Both the position numbers and the translations under genes were made by a program. 64,000 nt of DNA from the NCBI GenBank assembly GCA_021155905.1, contig JAJNBG010000018.1, positions 46,321-110,320 on the forward strand, read 5' to 3'. The notes under the pieces were generated by a model, which was not told the origin of the DNA, ran no database searches, and was given only the letters and a program-made list of their open reading frames with translations. The stretch's first letter is position 1. Every line of letters starts with the position of its first letter. This DNA is from Bacteroidota bacterium. GTDB taxonomy: Bacteria; Bacteroidota; Bacteroidia; B-17B0; Aurantibacillaceae. Shown piece after piece: positions 1 through 6,131 of this stretch.

Positions 1-263
1 TTTTTCATATTACCATTGCAGTAATATTCTAACCATTTACCTATTTTACGGTTATCCGTGTATTTACCTTCTTCTACTTTTTGCTCCGGAGCAAAACATG
101 AACCCGGCTTATGTTTGCCTTTAATGATCCATTTACCTTGTTTTTTACCCAAAGCATCAATCAGATTGATAGTATCTTTATTTACTCCTAACTCAAACGA
201 TTGTGACTGACCACGGCTTATCTGATAAACCAAAAAAATCAGTATTAAATATATTTTCTTCAT
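1..263 (-). CDS. Secreted MORN-repeat-like protein, 5' part only
   Basis: This is the N-terminal 87 codons of a leftward gene that runs off the left edge. Reading the minus strand from the ATG at 261-263 gives an uninterrupted frame. It opens with a typical signal peptide (MKKIYLILIFLVYQISRGQS), so the product is exported. The mature part contains GKKQGKWIIKGK and, 30 residues later, GKYTDNRKIGKWLEYYCNGN. These G-K-W-x and Y-x-N-G-N elements are those of MORN/YwqK-like repeats common in Bacteroidota secreted proteins. The family assignment rests on this short stretch, and the function is unknown. A weak -7 like box (TATTTTTA, minus strand, 330-337) lies upstream. Confidence 0.7.
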   Translation of the reverse strand, partial: MKKIYLILIFLVYQISRGQSQSFELGVNKDTINLIDALGKKQGKWIIKGKHKPGSCFAPEQKVEEGKYTDNRKIGKWLEYYCNGNMK

Positions 264-369
264 AGGCAATATCTTTTACTAAATTATGTAATTTCTTTGT
301 AGTTTTTTCAGGAATTTAGACAAATCACCTAAAAATAACGATGATTATATAAATTCGTTTAAACCGTAC

Positions 370-377
370 TATCTTTG
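370..377 (+). promoter_or_regulatory. Orphan Bacteroidota -7 box
   Basis: TATCTTTG matches TAnnTTTG exactly on the plus strand, but no -33 TTG is seen at the right distance. Transcription from it would run antisense into the 3' end of tdh, and no plausible ORF follows. It may be fortuitous or drive an antisense/small RNA. Confidence 0.25.
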
Positions 378-420
378 TACGAGTGCCGTAAAAAAATAGT
401 TACAGTAAATAATGCATTTT

Positions 421-1362
421 TTATGCCAAGTTTCTTAACATATTCTCTACTAAAGACGAAAGGTCGTATTTAGCCGACCAATTCCAGTCTTTTTTCGCTT
501 CATCCTCTAAAATACTTTGAGGCCAGCTGTCGGCAATATCCTGACGGAAGTCAGGCTTGTATGAAATGGTGAATTCCGGGATATGTTTTTGGATTTCGGA
601 AGCAATTTGAGACGGTGTAAAGCTAATTCCCGCCAAATTGTAACTTCCCCTTATTTTTATACTCTCTGCCGGAGCATGCATAATTTCAATGGTAGCGCGT
701 ATGGCATCTTCCATATGCATCATGGGTAAAGCCGTATCAGCACTCAAAAAGCACTCATACGTCTTGTTCTTCAGAGCTTCATGGAAAATATGAACCGCAT
801 AGTCGGTTGTTCCACCACCCGGAGCCGATTTCCAGCCAATTAAACCCGGATAACGCAAACTTCTCACATCGACCCCAAATTTATGGAAATACCATTCGCA
901 CCAACGTTCCCCCGCCTGTTTACTGATGCCATAAACCGTTGAAGGTTCCATCACTGTATATTGCGGCGTGTTAATTTTTGGAGTTGTTGGCCCAAATACA
1001 GCTATGGAACTAGGCCAGTATACTTTGGAAATATGCTTTTCCTTTGCCAGATTCAATACATTGAATAAACCCTCCATGTTTAATTTCCAGGCAAACATGG
1101 GGTTTTGTTCCCCGGTAGCCGACAATAAAGCCGCTAAAAGGTAAACATGAGAAATACTGTGTTTTTTAACGATATTTGATAAAGCATCTTTATCCAACAC
1201 ATCCAGCTTTTCGAACGGATTAAGTTCTAAAGCCGGGATGGGATTCAAATCTGCTGCAATCACATTACTCGATCCATATAATACACTTAGTTCCTGGGCC
1301 AATTCTATCCCAATTTGCCCGCCGGCACCAATAATTAAAATTTTATCCTCTTTATTGTACAT
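421..1362 (-). CDS. tdh: L-threonine 3-dehydrogenase, short-chain (SDR) type
   Basis: NAD-dependent oxidation of L-threonine to 2-amino-3-ketobutyrate in the cytoplasm, the first step of threonine conversion to glycine. The 313-residue protein has the extended-SDR fold: NAD-binding G-A-G-G-Q-I-G at residues 12-18, the Ser of WPSS near 118 and the catalytic Y144-G-I-S-K148. The GGTTDYA segment near residue 185 and the overall length fit the SDR-type threonine dehydrogenases of Flavobacteria rather than the zinc MDR type. The start at 1362 lies about 36 nt from the predicted transcription start of an exact TAnnTTTG promoter. The gene is divergent from trhO. A less likely alternative is another NAD-dependent epimerase of the same superfamily. 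Confidence 0.88.
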   Translation of the reverse strand: MYNKEDKILIIGAGGQIGIELAQELSVLYGSSNVIAADLNPIPALELNPFEKLDVLDKDALSNIVKKHSISHVYLLAALLSATGEQNPMFAWKLNMEGLFNVLNLAKEKHISKVYWPSSIAVFGPTTPKINTPQYTVMEPSTVYGISKQAGERWCEWYFHKFGVDVRSLRYPGLIGWKSAPGGGTTDYAVHIFHEALKNKTYECFLSADTALPMMHMEDAIRATIEIMHAPAESIKIRGSYNLAGISFTPSQIASEIQKHIPEFTISYKPDFRQDIADSWPQSILEDEAKKDWNWSAKYDLSSLVENMLRNLA

Positions 1363-1395
1363 GATAAAAATCAGTTATGTTTTTTAGTTTTTCAC

Positions 1396-1403
1396 TACCT
1401 TTG
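1396..1403 (+). promoter_or_regulatory. trhO promoter -7 box (TACCTTTG)
   Basis: Exact TAnnTTTG on the plus strand, predicted to start transcription near 1409-1411, about 22 nt before the first in-frame codon of trhO at 1433. The box and its minus-strand twin form the inverted repeat TACCTTTGCAAACGTA. Confidence 0.55.
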
Positions 1404-1411
1404 CAAACGTA
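1404..1411 (-). promoter_or_regulatory. tdh promoter -7 box (TACGTTTG)
   Basis: Read on the minus strand this is TACGTTTG, an exact TAnnTTTG. The predicted start of transcription is near 1398, giving tdh a leader of about 36 nt. It directly abuts the plus-strand -7 box at 1396-1403. No clear -33 TTG at 19-21 bp was found. Confidence 0.55.
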
Positions 1412-1432
1412 ACTAAAAATGTGCTGATTTGA

Positions 1433-2482
1433 ATTAACAAAGACGAGCTGAAAGCCCGTTTAGCTCAGGAAAAAATTGAGCGTGTCACATTTTCTTTTTA
1501 CAAGTACGTAAAAATCGAGAATCCAAAAGAATTAAGAGATCATTTTTTTCAGGAATGGACAGATTTAAACTGTTTTGGAAGAATTTATATTGCCCAGGAA
1601 GGAATTAATGCGCAGATGAATGTTCCAAAAGCAAACTGGGATTTGTTTGTTACTCAACTATACAGCGACAACCGTTTTACTAATCTTCCTTTTAAAATTG
1701 CGGTGGATGATGACGGGAAGTCTTTTTATAAACTGGTAATTAAAGTCAAAGAGAAAGTGGTTGCGGATGGTATTACGGATCCTGAGTTTGATGCGTCCAA
1801 TACCGGAACTTATTTAAACGCCGAAGGTTTTAACAAAGCCATTGAAGATCCAAACACAATTGTGGTGGACATGCGAAATCATTACGAAAGTGAAGTAGGC
1901 CGCTTTGATAACGCTTTTTGTCCTGATGCTGATACCTTTAGAGAAGAATTACCTTTGGTAGTCGACCATTTAAAAGGGCAGGAAGACAAAAAAGTAATCA
2001 TGTATTGCACAGGCGGGATTCGTTGTGAAAAAGCAAGCGCTTATTTAAAGCATAAAGGTTTCAAAGATGTAAACCATCTCCAGGGTGGCATCATTCAATA
2101 TGCAAAAGAGATTAAGGAACAGGGACTGGAAAGCAAATTCAGAGGTGTTAATTTTGTTTTTGATGAGCGAATCGGAGAACGAATCACTGAAGATGTATTA
2201 AGCAATTGTCATCAGTGCAGTGAGCCATGTGACACACATGTGAATTGCAAAAATGACGATTGCCACCTGTTATTTATACAATGTGAAAAATGTGCAATAA
2301 ACATGGAAGGATGCTGCACACCTAAATGTAAAGAGATTGCTGCGTTGCCAATAGAAATGCAACGGGAACTCAGAAAAGGAAAAATGAAAAACGGACCGGA
2401 ATGTTTATCAGTTTATAAAAGCAGATTACGGCCAAATTTAGCTGAAATTCTAAAAAATGATTTATCTTTAAATAAATTTTAG
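1433..2482 (+). CDS. trhO: tRNA uridine(34) hydroxylase TrhO (YceA family, rhodanese fold)
   Basis: TrhO carries out oxygen-dependent hydroxylation of U34 in tRNA anticodons, the first step toward 5-(carboxy)methoxyuridine-type modification. The reading frame is open from 1433 and encodes 349 residues, almost the length of E. coli YceA (350). The N-terminal region (INKDELKAR, FYKYVKIENP, GRIYIAQEGINAQ) is conserved in the family, so a start at ATG 1616 would delete 61 conserved residues. The rhodanese domain follows, with DMRNHYE and the active-site loop YCTGGIRCEKAS, then a Cys-rich C-terminus (CHQC, CDTH, CEKC, CC). There is no ATG, GTG or TTG in frame between the TGA at 1430-1432 and 1616. 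The start is therefore ATT at 1433, another non-AUG codon, or the gene has a 5' lesion or sequence error. It heads a rightward run of five genes. Confidence 0.85.
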   Translation: MNKDELKARLAQEKIERVTFSFYKYVKIENPKELRDHFFQEWTDLNCFGRIYIAQEGINAQMNVPKANWDLFVTQLYSDNRFTNLPFKIAVDDDGKSFYKLVIKVKEKVVADGITDPEFDASNTGTYLNAEGFNKAIEDPNTIVVDMRNHYESEVGRFDNAFCPDADTFREELPLVVDHLKGQEDKKVIMYCTGGIRCEKASAYLKHKGFKDVNHLQGGIIQYAKEIKEQGLESKFRGVNFVFDERIGERITEDVLSNCHQCSEPCDTHVNCKNDDCHLLFIQCEKCAINMEGCCTPKCKEIAALPIEMQRELRKGKMKNGPECLSVYKSRLRPNLAEILKNDLSLNKF

Positions 2483-2486
2483 CTTG

Positions 2487-3035
2487 ATGTTTAAGCAATT
2501 TACAATATATATTTTAATGGCCTTACTAGGCTGTTTTATATCCTGTAAAAAAATCGGTAAACTGAAAGAGTTTGATCTTCATTATTCAAATGAGGTGACC
2601 ATACCATCTGCTTCTTCCATTGTATCCTTGCCATTTGACGTTAAAACGCCTGAAACGACCACTAATACAAAAGAAGATTATAAAAATGAGGGTACAACTT
2701 CCAGGTTAATAGATCGCGTTACGCTCACAGACCTGACTCTAACAGTTAAATCTCCTCAATCCGGTAATTTTGATTTTTTAAACTCAATTGAAATTTACCT
2801 GGCAAGCCCAAATCACACGGAAGTATTGGTAGCATCAAAAAATGATATTCCCGAAACCGGTTTAACTAGGCTGACATTAGACGTATCTTCATCTGATCTA
2901 AAAGGATTTTTACAGGATGTGTCTTTTAGTTTAAAATTTAAAGTAACAACCGACCGGGCACTCGCTTATGATATCACAATTCAATCTGACGAAACATTTC
3001 ATGTAAAGGCGCGATTAAGAAATATATTTAAATAA
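2487..3035 (+). CDS. Putative outer-membrane-associated lipoprotein, paralog 1
   Basis: Function unknown. The N-terminal hydrophobic segment ends in F-I-S-C-K-K, a Bacteroidota lipoprotein signal, and the Cys near residue 20 is the likely lipidated residue. The rest is a beta-rich domain of about 160 residues without a family I recognise. It is clearly paralogous to the next gene. Shared landmarks in the same order are K-L-x-E-F near the mature N-terminus, T-I-P-[ST]-A-S, L-I-D-[RK], [YF]-L-N-S-I-x-I-Y, S/N-x-I-P and D-E-T-x-H-V-x-A at the C-terminus. ATG 2487 is preferred over the TTG at 2484, and the start lies 4 bases after the trhO stop, so co-transcription is likely. Confidence 0.75.
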   Translation: MFKQFTIYILMALLGCFISCKKIGKLKEFDLHYSNEVTIPSASSIVSLPFDVKTPETTTNTKEDYKNEGTTSRLIDRVTLTDLTLTVKSPQSGNFDFLNSIEIYLASPNHTEVLVASKNDIPETGLTRLTLDVSSSDLKGFLQDVSFSLKFKVTTDRALAYDITIQSDETFHVKARLRNIFK

Positions 3036-3061
3036 TTAACAAAACCCTAAAACAATCATTT

Positions 3062-3628
3062 ATGAAAAAAATTTTAAGCTTCTCTTTTATCATTGCTCTC
3101 ATTGGATTTAATATATCATGCAAAAAAAAGGAGGTAGATAAATTAACTGAATTTAATATTGATTATACAACTAATTTAACCATACCAACAGCGAGCATGA
3201 CGGTAAGTAATCCTTCTCTAACACCTATTACCGTTGAGTTTACTACTCCGAATGTGCCAACGCAACAAGCAACAAAATTCAGTGAGGCTGGAACGGCTCA
3301 AAATTTAATTGATAAAATAGTAATGACAAGATTTAATATATCAGCAACAGGTAGCGGTACAACTACTCCGACCCTGGATTACCTAAACTCAATTAACATT
3401 TACATAAAAGCATCGGGGGTTGGTGAAGCTATGATTGCCGGGAAGTCAAATATTCCGGACGGGATCTCTTCTGTTGCCATGGACCTACAGGATGTGAATA
3501 TAAAAGAGTACATTTTTAAAGACAACATACAATTCAGAGTTTTGGCTACGTTTGACGCCACTACCCCCACCAATCAAACTCTTAAAATGGACGAAACTGT
3601 TCACGTATCCGCCAAACTTCTTAAATAA
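3062..3628 (+). CDS. Putative lipoprotein, paralog 2
   Basis: A 188-residue predicted lipoprotein with signal peptide MKKILSFSFIIALIGFNISC and Lys-rich C-K-K-K after the lipidation site. It repeats the layout of the preceding gene (LTEFNIDY, TIPTAS, LIDKIVM, DYLNSINIY, SNIPDG, DETVHVSAKL), so the two arose by tandem duplication and then diverged. The mature domain is rich in Thr/Ser and predicted beta. It lies 26 bp after paralog 1 and 6 bp before hmgA. This suggests one transcript, although a functional link to tyrosine degradation is not evident. Function unknown. Confidence 0.75.
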   Translation: MKKILSFSFIIALIGFNISCKKKEVDKLTEFNIDYTTNLTIPTASMTVSNPSLTPITVEFTTPNVPTQQATKFSEAGTAQNLIDKIVMTRFNISATGSGTTTPTLDYLNSINIYIKASGVGEAMIAGKSNIPDGISSVAMDLQDVNIKEYIFKDNIQFRVLATFDATTPTNQTLKMDETVHVSAKLLK

Positions 3629-3634
3629 TTTATT

Positions 3635-4792
3635 ATGCCAATCTATCATCACTTAGGCAATATACCTCAGAAACGTCACACAATATTTAAATCTCCTCAG
3701 GGGAATTTCTATTACGAGCAGCTATTTGGTACCGAAGGATTTCATGGTTTTTCGTCTTTGCTTTACCACACTCACAGGCCAACCCAGGTAAAAGAAATTA
3801 TTAAGAGTTATGATGTTTCTCCTAAAGTAGCCATTGATAAAAACATTAAAGCATTATTATTAAAGGGTTTTGAAATTAAGCCTGCCAATGATTTTTTAGA
3901 TAGCAGAAAAACTGTTTTATTTAACAGTGATTGCCATATTGGATTGGCTGCACCGAAACAAAGCATGACGTCTTATTTTTATAAAAATGCCGATGCCGAT
4001 GAAATGCTTTTTATTCATAAGGGGAAAGGAACTCTCAGAACCTTTATGGGCAACATTCCTTTTGAATATGGAGATTACTTAATTATTCCAAGAGGAATGA
4101 TTTACCAAATGCAGTTTGACAGTACGGACAACCGCATATTCTATGTAGAAACACCACATCCTTTATATACTCCAAAACGCTACAAAAATGCCAGCGGGCA
4201 ACATTTAGAACATTCTCCTTTCTGTGAGCGCGATTTTAAGTTACCGGGAGAATTAGAAACACATGATGAAAAAGGAGACTTCTTAATTAAAATAAAGAAA
4301 GAAGGTATGATGCATGAAGTAGTTTATGCCACACACCCTTTTGATGTTGTTGGATGGGACGGTTATAACTTCCCCTGGGCATTTTCAATTCATAATTTTG
4401 AACCCATCACCGGAAGAGTGCATCAGCCACCACCGGTACATCAAACATTTGAAACACCGGCTTTTGTCGTTTGCTCTTTTTGTCCGCGTTTATACGATTA
4501 CCATCCTTTAGCTATTCCCGCTCCATACAACCATAGCAATATTGATAGTGATGAAGTATTGTATTACGTGGATGGCGATTTTATGAGCCGTAATAACATA
4601 GAACAGGGTCATATTACTTTGCATCCAAAAGGCATTCCTCATGGACCGGCGCCCGGAGCTATGGAACGAAGCATTGGCCAGACGGTTACACAGGAGTTAG
4701 CGGTCATGGTAGATACCTTCAGGCCATTAAAGGTGACGGAAGAAGCGATGGGAATTGACGATGGTAAATATTATAAAAGCTGGGTAGAATAA
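3635..4792 (+). CDS. hmgA: Homogentisate 1,2-dioxygenase
   Basis: Non-heme Fe(II) ring-cleaving dioxygenase converting homogentisate to 4-maleylacetoacetate in tyrosine/phenylalanine degradation. At 385 residues it belongs to the shorter bacterial branch of the family. The C-terminal cupin shows the iron-ligand region: His300 in PYNHSN, an acidic ligand at D306/E307 and His336 in PKGIPHGP. The segment YHTHRPT near residue 45 is typical for homogentisate dioxygenases. hpd, which makes its substrate, follows after 165 bp. Fumarylacetoacetase and maleylacetoacetate isomerase are not in the window. Confidence 0.88.
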   Translation: MPIYHHLGNIPQKRHTIFKSPQGNFYYEQLFGTEGFHGFSSLLYHTHRPTQVKEIIKSYDVSPKVAIDKNIKALLLKGFEIKPANDFLDSRKTVLFNSDCHIGLAAPKQSMTSYFYKNADADEMLFIHKGKGTLRTFMGNIPFEYGDYLIIPRGMIYQMQFDSTDNRIFYVETPHPLYTPKRYKNASGQHLEHSPFCERDFKLPGELETHDEKGDFLIKIKKEGMMHEVVYATHPFDVVGWDGYNFPWAFSIHNFEPITGRVHQPPPVHQTFETPAFVVCSFCPRLYDYHPLAIPAPYNHSNIDSDEVLYYVDGDFMSRNNIEQGHITLHPKGIPHGPAPGAMERSIGQTVTQELAVMVDTFRPLKVTEEAMGIDDGKYYKSWVE

Positions 4793-4904
4793 TCAGCACG
4801 AAGAAAAAAAGTAAGCAGTATTCAGAATAAAAAATTTATGGAATCTAAACTTTTAAAAAATAAATTGGAATTGCGTTCGCTCTATATGGCGATGTGGAGT
4901 TGAA

Positions 4905-4922
4905 GGTAATTTTTAGATTACC
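4905..4922 (+). promoter_or_regulatory. Small hairpin in the hmgA-hpd intergenic region
   Basis: GGTAAT-TTTTAG-ATTACC forms a perfect 6-bp stem with a 6-nt loop, 35 nt before the hpd start. No T-run follows, so it is not a classic terminator. It could be an operator dyad or a leader structure. The rest of the 165-bp gap (4793-4957) shows nothing I recognise, including no clear TAnnTTTG box. Confidence 0.3.
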
Positions 4923-4957
4923 TAATATTCGATTTATAAATTATTAAAATAAAAAAT

Positions 4958-6121
4958 ATGTCAACAAAAGAAATTAAAAACGTAGAGTACGGATTAGAAA
5001 AAATATTTGAAGGAGCTCAGGACTTCTTACCATTATTAGGAACAGATTATGTGGAGTTTTATGTAGGTAATGCTAAACAAGCAGCACACTATTACAAAAC
5101 AGCTTTTGGTTACCAATCTTATGCATATGCCGGATTAGAAACAGGATTAAAAGACCGTACCTCTTATGTATTGAAACAAGATAAGATCCGTTTGGTATTA
5201 ACCACCGCTTTAACGAGTGATTCACCAATTGGGGAACATGTAAAAAAACACGGTGATGGCGTGAAAGTGATTGCGCTTTGGGTGGAAGATGCGCGAAAAT
5301 CATACGAAGAAACCATGAAGCGTGGCGCCAAATCCTTCATGGAGCCAACCGTTGAAAAAGACGAACATGGAGAAGTGGTACGTTCAGGAATATACACCTA
5401 CGGGGAAACCGTGCATATGTTCGTAGAACGTAAAAACTACAAAGGACAATTTTTACCTGGTTTTAAAGAATGGAAAAGTGATTACAACCCTACACCGGTT
5501 GGATTAAAATTCATTGATCACATGGTAGGTAATGTGGGCTGGAACCAAATGAACGCGACAGTAAAATGGTATGAAGAAGTAATGGGCTTTGTAAACTTCT
5601 TAACCTTTGATGATAAGCAAATTACAACAGAGTATTCTGCTTTAATGAGTAAAGTAATGAGTAACGGAAACGGACGTATCAAGTTCCCAATCAATGAACC
5701 AGCAGAAGGAAAAAAGAAATCTCAAATTGAAGAATATATTGATTTTTACGAAGGAGCCGGTGTGCAGCATTTAGCCCTGGCAACAGATGATATCATTAAA
5801 ACGGTTACTGAATTGAAAGCACGTGGTGTGGAATTCTTACCTCCTCCTCCACAAGCTTACTATGATGAAATCCCAACGCGCTTAGGCTCACACATGAGCA
5901 TGATGCATGAAGATATTTCCAAATTACAGGAACTTTCCATTTTAGTGGATGCCGATGAAGATGGATATTTATTACAAATCTTTACTAAACCTGTAGAAGA
6001 CCGCCCGACTTTATTTTACGAAATCATTCAGCGTATGGGCGCTAAAGGTTTTGGTGCAGGTAATTTCAAAGCGTTGTTTGAATCGATTGAAAGAGAACAG
6101 GCGAAGAGAGGAACACTTTAA
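4958..6121 (+). CDS. hpd: 4-hydroxyphenylpyruvate dioxygenase
   Basis: Fe(II) enzyme of the vicinal-oxygen-chelate fold that converts 4-hydroxyphenylpyruvate to homogentisate, feeding HmgA upstream. The 387-residue protein has two VOC halves. The N-terminal half starts at DYVEFYVGNAKQAAHYY. The C-terminal catalytic half contains the iron ligands: His in FIDHMVGN, His in GVQHLAL and Glu in LFYEIIQRMG. The C-terminal GFGAGNFKALFESIEREQ is a hallmark of HPPD and distinguishes it from hydroxymandelate synthase. It converges on priA with only 10 bp between stop codons, and its terminator lies inside the priA reading frame. Confidence 0.95.
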   Translation: MSTKEIKNVEYGLEKIFEGAQDFLPLLGTDYVEFYVGNAKQAAHYYKTAFGYQSYAYAGLETGLKDRTSYVLKQDKIRLVLTTALTSDSPIGEHVKKHGDGVKVIALWVEDARKSYEETMKRGAKSFMEPTVEKDEHGEVVRSGIYTYGETVHMFVERKNYKGQFLPGFKEWKSDYNPTPVGLKFIDHMVGNVGWNQMNATVKWYEEVMGFVNFLTFDDKQITTEYSALMSKVMSNGNGRIKFPINEPAEGKKKSQIEEYIDFYEGAGVQHLALATDDIIKTVTELKARGVEFLPPPPQAYYDEIPTRLGSHMSMMHEDISKLQELSILVDADEDGYLLQIFTKPVEDRPTLFYEIIQRMGAKGFGAGNFKALFESIEREQAKRGTL

Positions 6122-6131
6122 TAGTTTTATA

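Noticed and set aside
1616..2482. trhO starting at the ATG 1616
   Set aside because: It would remove 61 residues that are conserved in the family and readable in frame upstream.
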